DNA of 12,390 bases from Sphingomonas sp. (GTDB lineage: Bacteria > Pseudomonadota > Alphaproteobacteria > Sphingomonadales > Sphingomonadaceae). The stretch covers positions 1 to 12,390 of the forward strand of contig PNLG01000438.1 of NCBI GenBank assembly GCA_013822915.1, in the 5' to 3' direction. The position numbers and the translations under genes were made by a program. This document shows, piece after piece, positions 1-6,363 of the stretch. Position 1 is the first letter of the stretch. Each line of letters begins with the position of its first letter. The notes beneath the pieces were generated by a model, which was not told where the DNA came from, did not search any database, and was given only the letters and a program-made list of their open reading frames with translations.

Positions 1-332
1 GTGCAGCTGCTACGATATTCGGTGATCGTGCCGCTCGCGGTCAGGATCAGCGCGGGGCGGCCGGTGTGGCTGTGGAGCGGCACAATGCCGCCGGGCTGCA
101 CCACCAGGCGGCGGGTGCGCAGGTCATGGCCATCGAACTTCAGCTCGGTGCCAAGGTTGATCGAACCAACAACGTCATCGGTCACGCCCTTGGGCGCGGT
201 GGCCGCACCCGCCAGGGGGTTGGTGCCTGCTTTGCCGGCGGGGCAATCGCCTGCCATGGCGGGGGTCGCTGCGCCAAGCGCGGCGACGGTGGCGATCAAG
301 GTCAGTGCTTGGCGATGTGAATGAACAAACAT
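1..332 (-). CDS. Secreted cupin-domain protein (3' end outside window)
   Basis: Read from an ATG at 332-330, with a good Shine-Dalgarno (CAGGAG, 8 nt upstream). The frame stays open to the left edge, so about 110 N-terminal residues are visible and the C-terminus is missing. Residues 1-27 form a signal peptide: a short His/Arg-containing n-region, a hydrophobic stretch, then an AMA cleavage site. The mature protein is therefore probably periplasmic. Residues about 75-107 match cupin motif 1: the PGG turn at 80-82, the metal-ligand pair H87-S-H89, and a strand ending GTITEYRS. The glutamate usually found a few residues after HxH is absent, as I recall for other exported cupins of this sort. 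Function is unknown; a small-molecule-binding or metal-dependent beta-barrel is the safe description. The gene stands alone behind a palindrome-rich upstream region. Confidence 0.85.
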   Translation of the reverse strand, partial: MFVHSHRQALTLIATVAALGAATPAMAGDCPAGKAGTNPLAGAATAPKGVTDDVVGSINLGTELKFDGHDLRTRRLVVQPGGIVPLHSHTGRPALILTASGTITEYRSSC

Positions 333-366
333 GGCGATCTCCTGAACGACGGCTTTTGTGCCGGAA

Positions 367-384
367 TATTGCTGCACTGCAATA
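367..384. promoter_or_regulatory. Inverted repeat in the cupin leader, candidate operator
   Basis: Perfect dyad TATTGC-N6-GCAATA, 34 bp upstream of the cupin start codon. On the minus strand a weak promoter-like pair (TTGACC and TGTTAT, spacing 19) sits just upstream and partly overlaps its upstream side, so a bound repressor could block transcription. It could equally form a hairpin in the mRNA leader. The regulator is not identified and the promoter call is weak. Confidence 0.4.
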
Positions 385-426
385 ACATCTGCTCATGACG
401 CCTATAGGTCAATCGTCAAAACGATC

Positions 427-445
427 CTGCACCGCTAACGTGCAG
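427..445. promoter_or_regulatory. Inverted repeat CTGCAC-N7-GTGCAG, candidate operator
   Basis: Perfect 6-bp arms around a 7-nt spacer, just upstream of the TTGAC-like element read toward the cupin gene. The arm core TGCAC recurs in the middle of the neighbouring dyad at 367-384. One regulator could therefore recognise both sites, but this is inference from two short matches. Confidence 0.35.
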
Positions 446-452
446 CGCTTGG

Positions 453-466
453 GCGCGATATCGCGC
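453..466. promoter_or_regulatory. Perfect 14-bp palindrome, candidate operator
   Basis: GCGCGATATCGCGC is a perfect uninterrupted palindrome, and the bases after it are A/T-rich. Uninterrupted palindromes of this length suit a dimeric regulator better than a transcript hairpin, since there is no loop. No regulator is encoded next to it. Confidence 0.3.
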
Positions 467-673
467 AATTTATCGAATTTGTGCGGGGTCAATGTCGCAT
501 TGGTTTGGGTTATGGACCATAGGTGGGATCGAGATGTTGGCGCCTGCGATCGCTTGCCTGGTTCACCCGACCGCACCGAGTCGCTGCCATCGGAGCGATA
601 GCGGGCGTCCGGACGGCAGTTTGAGGGACGTAACCGCACGCAAGTTTGCGCTGATCGCAAGCTGCATGCGCGC

Positions 674-679
674 TATACT
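674..679 (+). promoter_or_regulatory. Candidate -10 element of the patatin promoter
   Basis: TATACT matches the sigma-70 -10 consensus at five of six bases and would give a leader of about 30 nt before the patatin start. No good -35 lies at 16-18 bp. The nearest TTG-containing element (646-651) is too far away at 22 bp, and it sits inside the dyad TTGCG-N5-CGCAA, which could be an activator or repressor site. Confidence 0.35.
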
Positions 680-704
680 CATCGCTGGCGAAGCTGGCCT
701 GGAC

Positions 705-709
705 AAGGA
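705..709 (+). promoter_or_regulatory. Ribosome-binding site that sets the patatin start
   Basis: AAGGA abuts the first in-frame ATG (710) with no spacing but lies 6 nt before the second ATG (716). Initiation at 716 is therefore favoured, which removes two residues from the longest reading. Confidence 0.6.
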
Positions 710-715
710 ATGATC

Positions 716-1843
716 ATGATCGACAAGGAAAAGTTTGGCCAGACGGTGCTTGTGCTCCAGGGCGGCGGCGCGCTGGGCGCGTATCAGGTTGGCGTGTTTC
801 AGGCGCTGCACGAAGCAGGGGTCGAGCTTGACTGGGTGATCGGCACGTCGATCGGCGCGATCAACGCGGCGCTGATCGTCGGGTCCGCGCCGGAGGACCG
901 GCTGGCGAAAATGACCGAATTCTGGCACCGCGTCGAACGGCTGAGCTATGTGCCCGGCCCTTTCCCGGCATGGATCACCGCGGCGGCGCGCAACATGTTG
1001 GCCATCACCACCGGCGTGCCCGGCTTCTTTACGCCGCAACCCGCCGCATTCCTCAGTCAGCATTCGCCGCTCGGCGCCGAGGACGCGGGCTATTATTCGG
1101 TCGCGCCGCTGAAAAAAACGCTGACCGATCTGGTGGATTTCGACCGTATCAACAATGGTCCGACCCGGCTGACGGTGGGCGCGTCGAACGTCAACACCGG
1201 CCAGATGACCTATTTCGACTCGCGCGATATGGCGGTTGATGTGCGCCATGTGATGGCGTCGGGCGCGCTGCCGCCCGCATTTCCGGCGGTGCGGATCGAC
1301 GACGATCTTTATTGGGATGGCGGGATTTTGTCCAACACGCCGGTTGAGGCGGTGTTTGACGATAATCCCCGCCGCAACGCACTGATCTTTGCGGTGCATT
1401 TGTGGAATGCAGAAGGGCACGAGCCGGAAACGATCTGGGAAGTGATGAACCGCCAGAAAGACCTGCAATATTCCAGCCGCGCGGTCAGCCATGTTCAGCG
1501 TCAGCGCCAGATCCATAACCTGCGCTCGGTTGTGTCGGAGCTGGTGGACCTGCTCCCGCCCGAATTGCGCAACGACAATCGCGTGGCCGAACTGGCCAGC
1601 TATGGGTGCCGCACCCGGATGCATGTTGTCCGTCTGCTCGTGCCTGCGCTCGATAACGAAGATCATTCGAAGGACATTGACTTTTCGCCGCACGGCATCG
1701 CCGAACGCCGCGATGCGGGCTATGCGCACACGCGCGAGATGCTCGACAAGCGCCCCTGGGAAGCGCCGGTGCCCGAGCATGAGGGCTTTGTGCTGCACGA
1801 GGCGTGCGGCGGGGAGATGACCGCGCCGATTGGGGGTATTTGA
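716..1843 (+). CDS. Patatin-like phospholipase with DUF3734-type C-terminus
   Basis: A 375-residue serine lipid acyl hydrolase of the patatin family. Such enzymes use a Ser-Asp dyad to cleave acyl esters of phospholipids or related lipids. All three landmarks are present: the glycine-rich oxyanion loop QGGGALGAY (15-23), the nucleophile elbow G-T-S45-I-G, and the D201-G-G motif carrying the catalytic aspartate. Residues about 220-345 (AVHLWNAEGHEPETIWEV, then a basic helical stretch) match the DUF3734 region that marks one bacterial patatin subgroup. There is no signal peptide, so the protein is probably cytosolic or membrane-associated. Its substrate cannot be read from sequence. The gene is monocistronic and its stop lies 16 bp from the convergent stop of the DUF302 gene, with no clear terminator between them. 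Confidence 0.93.
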   Translation: MIDKEKFGQTVLVLQGGGALGAYQVGVFQALHEAGVELDWVIGTSIGAINAALIVGSAPEDRLAKMTEFWHRVERLSYVPGPFPAWITAAARNMLAITTGVPGFFTPQPAAFLSQHSPLGAEDAGYYSVAPLKKTLTDLVDFDRINNGPTRLTVGASNVNTGQMTYFDSRDMAVDVRHVMASGALPPAFPAVRIDDDLYWDGGILSNTPVEAVFDDNPRRNALIFAVHLWNAEGHEPETIWEVMNRQKDLQYSSRAVSHVQRQRQIHNLRSVVSELVDLLPPELRNDNRVAELASYGCRTRMHVVRLLVPALDNEDHSKDIDFSPHGIAERRDAGYAHTREMLDKRPWEAPVPEHEGFVLHEACGGEMTAPIGGI

Positions 1844-1859
1844 ACCGCAGGCGGGGGTG

Positions 1860-2348
1860 TTATCGCGCGGCGCCCGCTTTCGCGATCGAGGCGGATACCA
1901 TCGTGGCAATTTCAAACTCGGTCGCGCGGTTGGTGATCGAATAGCGTTTGGCGATCCAGCCAAAGTCGTTCCAGGAAATCCAGACACTGCCATCGGCATC
2001 TTCGCTGACCAGCATCCGTACCGGCCAGTCCAGGCCTGCGACCGGGTTTGCCGTCAGAAACTGAGCGCCATGCGACGCATTGCCGAACAGGATCAGCGTG
2101 GAGCGGCGCAGCTCGATCTTCCCCTGTTTCGCCAGCGCCTGCTGGTCGATAACGTCGAACAACATCACGCCCCTTGCCGCGACATCGGCCTGGATCCGCG
2201 CAACGGTGGTATCGAAATCATTGGCGCTTTTCAGCCGGAGCACGCCCTGTGTCTTTGCCGTCGCGACGGGCGGCTGATCGACGTTGCTTTGCGCGACGAT
2301 TGGCGTGGGCACGAGCATCAGCGCGGCGGCCATTAGCATGCGATCCAT
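1860..2348 (-). CDS. Exported DUF302 domain protein
   Basis: A small protein of 162 residues from the ATG at 2348. Residues 1-19 form a signal peptide (MDRMLMAAALMLVPTPIVA), and it has no lipobox cysteine, so it is probably soluble in the periplasm. The DUF302 domain spans roughly residues 45-137. It shows a TVARIQADVAARGVMLFDVI-like helix, then GNASHGAQFL, then the family signature WPVRMLVSEDADGSVWISW. The biochemical role of DUF302 is not established. The start is uncertain: an ATG four codons upstream (2360) has no Shine-Dalgarno, while 2348 has a weak GGA 7 nt upstream and gives a more normal signal peptide. The same frame stays open far upstream through the antisense of the FAD reductase, but that part is not coding. 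The gene is divergent from the reductase across about 165 bp. Confidence 0.82.
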   Translation of the reverse strand: MDRMLMAAALMLVPTPIVAQSNVDQPPVATAKTQGVLRLKSANDFDTTVARIQADVAARGVMLFDVIDQQALAKQGKIELRRSTLILFGNASHGAQFLTANPVAGLDWPVRMLVSEDADGSVWISWNDFGWIAKRYSITNRATEFEIATMVSASIAKAGAAR

Positions 2349-2513
2349 GTCTCGATCCATTTTCTGGTGCAGACGCGCATTTACCAGCCTGGGGTCGACG
2401 CGCCTAATGTCAGCAGGCGCTGGCGTCCATAAGTCGTCGCTATGGCGCCCGATTCTTGTTCCCGCTATCGAATTGGGCAAGGGGGCTTGGCGCTGGCAAT
2501 GACGGAGTCGATG

Positions 2514-3761
2514 ATGGAACACGCAGAGGTGGTGATTGTCGGCGCCGGACATGGTGGCGCGCAGGCCGCAATCGCGCTGCGCCAGGGCGGCTTTGCTGGA
2601 TCGGTGTTGATCGTGGGGGATGAGCCTGAACTCCCCTATGAGCGGCCGCCGCTGTCCAAGGATTATCTGGCCGGGGACAAGGGGTTTGAGCGGCTGCTGA
2701 TCCGCAAGCCCGATTTCTGGACCGAGCGCGGAATCGACTTTGCGCTGGGCGAGCGGGTGACGGCGGTGGATGCAGCGGCGCACCGGCTGACCTGCGAAAG
2801 CGGGCGGGCGATCGGCTATGGCCAATTGATCTGGGCCGCGGGGGGCACGCCGCGCCGCTTGACCTGTGCGGGTGCCGGGGCAGGGGGCGTGCATTATGTC
2901 CGGGCGCGCGCCGATATCGACGGGGTTATCGCCGAGCTTGGCACGGCACAGACCGTCGCGGTGATTGGCGGCGGCTATATCGGGCTGGAGGCAGCCGCCG
3001 TCCTCGCCAAGCTCGGCAAATCGGTGGTGCTGTTCGAAGCGGGGGAGCGGGTGCTGGCGCGCGTCGCCGGGGCGGCGCTGTCGCGCTTTTTTGAGGAGGA
3101 GCACCGCGCGCACGGTGTCGTGCTCCATCTGGGCGCATCGGTGGCGGCGATTGAGGTTGCGGACGGGCGCGCCGCTGGCGTGCGGCTGGCGGATGGCGGG
3201 ATGATTGCCGCAGAGTTGGTGATTGTCGGCATTGGCATCATCCCTAACGTCGAACCGCTGCTTGCCGCAGGCGCAGAGGGCGGCAATGGCGTGCGGGTCG
3301 ACGCGCACTGCCGCACTACCGTGAGCGATGTGTTCGCGATTGGCGACTGTGCGCTCCATGCCAATCCTTATGCGGACGGCGCCGAAATACGGCTCGAATC
3401 GGTGCAGAATGCGAATGATCAGGCGTCGAGTGTGGCGCGCGCGATTCTGGGCACGCCGACGCCCTATGATGCGGTGCCGTGGTTCTGGTCGAACCAATAT
3501 GATCTGAAGCTTCAGACAATTGGGCTGTCGACCGGCCATGATGAAGCGATTGTGCGCGGCGATCCCGCAGCCCGCAGCTTTTCGGTGATCTACCGGCGGG
3601 ATGGCGCGGTGATTGCGCTCGACTGCGTCAATGCGGTGAAGGATTATGTCGCCGGGCGCGCGCTGGTCGCGGGGGCAGTGCGGGCCGATGCGGCGGCGCT
3701 GGCCGACCCGTCAGTGCCGCTCAAAAGCCTGAACGCGGATCAGGCGGGCGTATCCGCATAG
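2514..3761 (+). CDS. Ferredoxin-reductase-type FAD/NADH oxidoreductase
   Basis: A 415-residue flavoprotein of the family that passes electrons from NADH to ferredoxins or rubredoxins, as in putidaredoxin reductase and dioxygenase reductase components. Seen in order: the FAD dinucleotide fold G10-x-G-x-x-G15, the family signature LPYERPPLSKDYL (40-52), a second fold G152-G-G-Y-I-G157-L-E159, and E175 at the end of the next strand. That glutamate favours NADH over NADPH. The FAD-binding motif VFAIGDC lies at 273-279, and a reductase C-terminal domain begins with the VPWFWSNQYDLKLQ stretch. No ferredoxin, P450 or oxygenase is encoded nearby, so its partner is unknown. GGAG lies 6 nt before the ATG at 2514; ATGs at 2511 and 2499 are possible. 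The 3' end overlaps the convergent Anbu gene by 22 bp. Confidence 0.9.
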   Translation: MEHAEVVIVGAGHGGAQAAIALRQGGFAGSVLIVGDEPELPYERPPLSKDYLAGDKGFERLLIRKPDFWTERGIDFALGERVTAVDAAAHRLTCESGRAIGYGQLIWAAGGTPRRLTCAGAGAGGVHYVRARADIDGVIAELGTAQTVAVIGGGYIGLEAAAVLAKLGKSVVLFEAGERVLARVAGAALSRFFEEEHRAHGVVLHLGASVAAIEVADGRAAGVRLADGGMIAAELVIVGIGIIPNVEPLLAAGAEGGNGVRVDAHCRTTVSDVFAIGDCALHANPYADGAEIRLESVQNANDQASSVARAILGTPTPYDAVPWFWSNQYDLKLQTIGLSTGHDEAIVRGDPAARSFSVIYRRDGAVIALDCVNAVKDYVAGRALVAGAVRADAAALADPSVPLKSLNADQAGVSA

Positions 3762-4483
3762 GGGGGTGCCGGAATCGTCGCGAGTGCGCTCGACAGCGCG
3801 GTCGACCATCGGTGCGACAAATCGGTGAAATAGGGATCATCGGCGTCAATCCGCCGGGTCATCGCCGCGCTCTGCCGGTCGGGCGCGACCGCAAGGTCAA
3901 TCGGCAACCCGACGGCAAGGTTCGACCGGATCGTCGAATCGAACGAAATCAGCGCGACCTTCACCGCCTCGTTCAATGGCGTGTCATAATCGAGCGCGCG
4001 GTCGAGAATGGGCTTGCCATATTTATTCTCGCCGATCTGGAGATAGGGGGTATCCGGGTGGCATTCGATCGTGTTGCCCGCGCCGTAAACCAGGAACAGC
4101 CGCGTCGGCTCCCCCTTGATCGACCCGCCAACCAGGAACGTGGTGTTGAAGTTGACATCGGCCTGCGAAAGCCCCTCCAACGCGTCGCGCGAGGCGCGGA
4201 TCGCCCGCCCCGCCGCCAGTGCCGCTGAAAAAATGTCGGGCACGGTCGCCAACGTCTCAAGCTGGCCGGTTTCGGGGTGCATGATGCCGTGGTTCAGCCG
4301 TTGCAGCGCCGCCTGAGTCGTCGACAGGCTGCCCGAGGATGCAATCATGATCAGCCGTTCGCCATCATTGCCGATCAGGCGCAGCTTGCGATAGGTGGAG
4401 ATATTGTCGACGCCTGCATTGGTGCGGGTGTCGGCCAGCATCGCCAGCCCTTCGCGGACCAGAATACCGACGCAATAGGTCAC
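3740..4483 (-). CDS. Anbu, proteasome-type peptidase (ancestral beta subunit)
   Basis: A 247-residue Ntn-hydrolase of the bacterial proteasome-related Anbu group (COG3484). The start is GTG and the protein begins Met-Thr-Tyr-Cys, so removal of Met exposes Thr as the N-terminal nucleophile without a propeptide. Counting from that Thr, D17 (in LADTRTNAG) and K32 (in STYRKL) match the proteasomal Asp/Lys partners, and the SGSLSTTQ strand-turn fits the fold. Known members assemble into ring- or spring-like oligomers, but a physiological substrate is not agreed. It is the last gene of the ATP-grasp/alpha-E/transglutaminase operon, 21 nt after the transglutaminase stop, with its own strong Shine-Dalgarno. 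The product is cytosolic. Its 3' end overlaps the FAD reductase gene by 22 bp on the other strand. Confidence 0.92.
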   Translation of the reverse strand: MTYCVGILVREGLAMLADTRTNAGVDNISTYRKLRLIGNDGERLIMIASSGSLSTTQAALQRLNHGIMHPETGQLETLATVPDIFSAALAAGRAIRASRDALEGLSQADVNFNTTFLVGGSIKGEPTRLFLVYGAGNTIECHPDTPYLQIGENKYGKPILDRALDYDTPLNEAVKVALISFDSTIRSNLAVGLPIDLAVAPDRQSAAMTRRIDADDPYFTDLSHRWSTALSSALATIPAPPYADTPA

Positions 4484-4489
4484 TCGCCG

Positions 4490-4496
4490 CCTCCCC
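4490..4496 (-). promoter_or_regulatory. Strong ribosome-binding site of the Anbu gene
   Basis: On the minus strand GGGGAGG lies 6 nt before the GTG at 4483. This near-perfect Shine-Dalgarno supports the non-ATG start, and with it a mature protein starting exactly at threonine. It is the strongest in the operon, so Anbu may be made in larger amounts than the upstream enzymes. Confidence 0.75.
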
Positions 4497-4504
4497 GCCG
4501 ATCG

Positions 4505-5311
4505 TCAGTTTTGCGACTGACGCATGGCGTCGCTGGCATCAACTGTCACGCTCAACATTTCTCCGCCTCCGCCGCGTCGCGCGCCCCGAAGCGGCGCGGC
4601 ATCACGATAGTCCAGGCCGATTGCGACGCGCAAATAGGATGTGGTGGCGCAAATCCCGTTTGCCGGGTCAAAAGCAACCCACCCGAGACCCGGCACCAGC
4701 GCCTCTGCCCAGGCGTGCGCGGCGCCCTGCGGTGTGGTGCGCGCCAGATGGCCCGAGACATAGCGCGCCGGGACGCCCAGCGTTCGTGCGGCACTGACGA
4801 AGATATGCGCAAAATCCTGACAAACCCCGTGCCCCGCGATCAGCGCTTCGGCGGCACTGGTGCGCGCGGTTGTCGCGCCGACTTCAAACCGCATCTCGTT
4901 GAACAGCGCGCCACACAGCGCGTGCAGTGCGGCAAGCGGCTCGCGATCGGCAAATCGCTTCGCCAGCGCGCCAATCGCCGGGTCGGGCGCGGTCAGCGTG
5001 GTCTGGCGCAGATAGACGGCGGGCGGAAGGGTTTCGGGCGCGCGCACAATTCCGGCGGTATCGGTAATCTCTGCCTCGCCGGTGACGGTGATCGTCACGT
5101 CGGACGTTGGCCCATCGGCGTAGAACATCGTCACGGCATTGCCGAACGCATCGATGCTTTCGCGAAAGCTGCCATCGATATCGGCGTCGATCCGCCACGC
5201 GATGATGTGCTGCCCGTCATGGTTCGACGGCGACAGGCGAAGCGCCTGAATGACGTCGGTTGCGGGCGCGTCATAGCGATAGCGGGTGCTGTGGTGGATT
5301 TTCAGGCGCAT
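4505..5311 (-). CDS. Transglutaminase-like cysteine protease of the Anbu operon
   Basis: A 268-residue protein with an N-terminal beta-rich domain (about 1-85, opening MRLKIHHSTRYRYDAP, typical of this family) and a transglutaminase-core papain-like fold (about 105-225). The catalytic triad is visible: C164 in GHGVCQDFAH, H199 in AAHAWAEA, and D215 in AFDPANG. Bacterial proteins of this type are thought to act as peptidases or amide-bond transferases rather than as classical protein cross-linkers. No signal peptide is seen. The ATG at 5311 shares its A with the TGA of the alpha-E gene (TGATG), pointing to translational coupling. The frame extends upstream to 5653, but that part is antisense to, and inside, the alpha-E gene and is not used. 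A glycine-rich linker (RRGGGG, 245-250) precedes a short tail. Confidence 0.92.
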   Translation of the reverse strand: MRLKIHHSTRYRYDAPATDVIQALRLSPSNHDGQHIIAWRIDADIDGSFRESIDAFGNAVTMFYADGPTSDVTITVTGEAEITDTAGIVRAPETLPPAVYLRQTTLTAPDPAIGALAKRFADREPLAALHALCGALFNEMRFEVGATTARTSAAEALIAGHGVCQDFAHIFVSAARTLGVPARYVSGHLARTTPQGAAHAWAEALVPGLGWVAFDPANGICATTSYLRVAIGLDYRDAAPLRGARRGGGGEMLSVTVDASDAMRQSQN

Positions 5312-6252
5312 CAGAACAGATACTGCTCGCTGATCAGCCCGCCCAGCCGGTTGTTTTCCGACAAATAGCCCAAAATCGCCTGATGCAGCCCGCTTGCGAA
5401 AATCTTGTCGATGCGTGCATTGCCAAAGGTTGTGGCCATCGCCACCGCCTGTCGATGCGCGGGGCCGCGTCGCCCGGTCATTGCGCCGAGCAGGTCGAGA
5501 TAGCGCACCATGTCCCCCGCACACGCCGCCAGCGACCGGGGCATCCGCTCGTTCAGGATGAGCAGATCGGCGACCAGCCACGGTTTCACATTGTCGCGAT
5601 ACACATGACGATAGGCAGTGAGCGCCGAGACGGTGCGCAAAATCGTCGTCCATTGGAAATAATCAAGGCTGCCGCCCACCGGCTCGTCGCGCGGGAGCAG
5701 CAGATGATACTTCACGTCGAGCAGCCGGGCGGTATTGTCCGCGCGCTCGATCGTCGCGCCCATGCGCAAGAACCAATAGGCCTCGTCACGCAGCATCGTG
5801 CGGTGAGTCGCGCCATCGAACGACAGCGCCGCTGCCTTCACCGAATCGAGCAGGCGCGTCAGCGTTGGCCGGCTGTCGAGCGCGGTGCCGAAGCGCTGCA
5901 TGTCGAGCCATGCGCCGTTGATCGCTTCCCACCCCTCCGCCGTCATCGCGGTGCGCACCGCGCGGGCATTGGTGCGCGCGCGTTCGATGCAACTGCGCAT
6001 TGAGGAGGGGTTGTTGGGATCAAGCGAGAGAAATTGCAGCGCGGCTTCCTCGCTCAGCGCCGGGTGCGCCGCCTTGAAACTATCGCGGGCGCCGGCGGCC
6101 GCCAGCGCGCCGCTCCACGCCGCGACATCGCCGCCATAGCTTGACGGGAGCGCCGCCAGCCGGATCGTCGCGTCAATCAGCCGCGACACGAAATCGGCCC
6201 GCTCGATATAGCGGCCGGTCCAGAACAGGGCGCTGGCGGTGCGCGATAGCAT
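5311..6252 (-). CDS. Alpha-E domain protein (COG2307), partner of the ATP-grasp enzyme
   Basis: A 313-residue all-helical protein of the alpha-E family, which is usually encoded beside circularly permuted ATP-grasp enzymes and is predicted to assist them in peptide-bond formation. Its own activity is unknown. The family start MLSRTASALFWTGRYIERAD is present, as are LDPNNPSS (78-84), an RARTNARAVR helix (91-100) and the second conserved block MGATIERADNTARLLD (164-179). The motif IERAD-x3-RLxD occurs twice (16-27 and 168-179), suggesting two related halves. The start at 6252 was chosen because it restores the family N-terminus. It has no clear Shine-Dalgarno. An in-frame ATG at 6351 would add 33 arginine/proline-rich residues encoded by the two intergenic hairpins, which is unlikely. 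The stop overlaps the transglutaminase start by one base. Confidence 0.9.
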   Translation of the reverse strand: MLSRTASALFWTGRYIERADFVSRLIDATIRLAALPSSYGGDVAAWSGALAAAGARDSFKAAHPALSEEAALQFLSLDPNNPSSMRSCIERARTNARAVRTAMTAEGWEAINGAWLDMQRFGTALDSRPTLTRLLDSVKAAALSFDGATHRTMLRDEAYWFLRMGATIERADNTARLLDVKYHLLLPRDEPVGGSLDYFQWTTILRTVSALTAYRHVYRDNVKPWLVADLLILNERMPRSLAACAGDMVRYLDLLGAMTGRRGPAHRQAVAMATTFGNARIDKIFASGLHQAILGYLSENNRLGGLISEQYLF

Positions 6253-6297
6253 CAGCCGAAGCGCCCGAACGCGCTGGTGCGGACGGCGTGGCGCGAG

Positions 6298-6319
6298 GCC
6301 GGACGGCACGGCGTCCGGC
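6298..6319 (-). repeat. Strong hairpin in the ATP-grasp/alpha-E junction (second of two)
   Basis: Perfect 8-bp arms GCCGGACG and CGTCCGGC around a 6-nt loop. With its neighbour at 6328-6348 it fills much of the 111-bp gap inside the operon. No run of T follows on either strand, so it is not a classical intrinsic terminator. A processing or stabilising stem, or an attenuator, is more likely. Confidence 0.65.
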
Positions 6320-6327
6320 GTGACCGA

Positions 6328-6348
6328 CGGCGCGGCTTTGCCGCGCCG
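6328..6348 (-). repeat. Very strong hairpin after the ATP-grasp stop (first of two)
   Basis: Perfect 9-bp all-G/C arms CGGCGCGGC and GCCGCGCCG around a 3-nt loop (AAA in the transcript), beginning 15 nt after the ATP-grasp stop. It would be very stable in RNA. There is no downstream U-tract. A possible role is to protect the 3' end of the ATP-grasp message or to set the ratio of the first gene to the other three. Confidence 0.7.
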
Positions 6349-6363
6349 CATCTGCTTGCTACC

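Larger units (their letters stand above)
333..715. other. Non-coding divergent intergenic region rich in short palindromes
   Basis: This 383-bp gap separates the minus-strand cupin gene from the plus-strand patatin gene. I find no convincing small gene in it: the open frames lack both ribosome-binding sites and recognisable protein. It has visibly more A+T than its neighbours. It also holds a series of perfect short dyads, at 367-384, 427-445, 453-466, 511-521 (TATGG-A-CCATA), 606-615 (CGTCCGGACG) and 646-660 (TTGCG-N5-CGCAA). Both flanking promoters must lie here. Some dyads are probably operators and others may be chance in GC-rich DNA. Confidence 0.6.

Noticed and set aside
395..713. Small open frames in the cupin/patatin gap
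   Set aside because: Different frames overlap, none has a Shine-Dalgarno or family-like protein.
563..1999. 478-codon open frame on the minus strand
   Set aside because: It is antisense to the patatin gene, whose catalytic motifs are intact. The predicted protein is Arg/His-rich with no recognisable domain, the usual shadow in GC-rich codon-biased DNA.
2364..2387. CTGGT/ACCAG inverted repeat upstream of DUF302
   Set aside because: Only 5-bp arms across 14 nt, with no extension; probably chance.
2361..3539. Upstream extension of the DUF302 frame, giving a 559-residue protein
   Set aside because: The extension is antisense to the FAD reductase. The real N-terminus is the signal peptide starting near 2348.
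4277..5368. 363-codon plus-strand frame opposite the transglutaminase
   Set aside because: Antisense shadow of a gene with a visible Cys-His-Asp triad.
6328..6348. Intrinsic terminator after the ATP-grasp gene
   Set aside because: The stem is strong, but no T-run follows on the minus strand; kept only as a hairpin of unknown role.
6253..6351. Longer N-terminus for the alpha-E protein
   Set aside because: The added 33 residues come from the hairpin DNA, and the family start is at the downstream Met.
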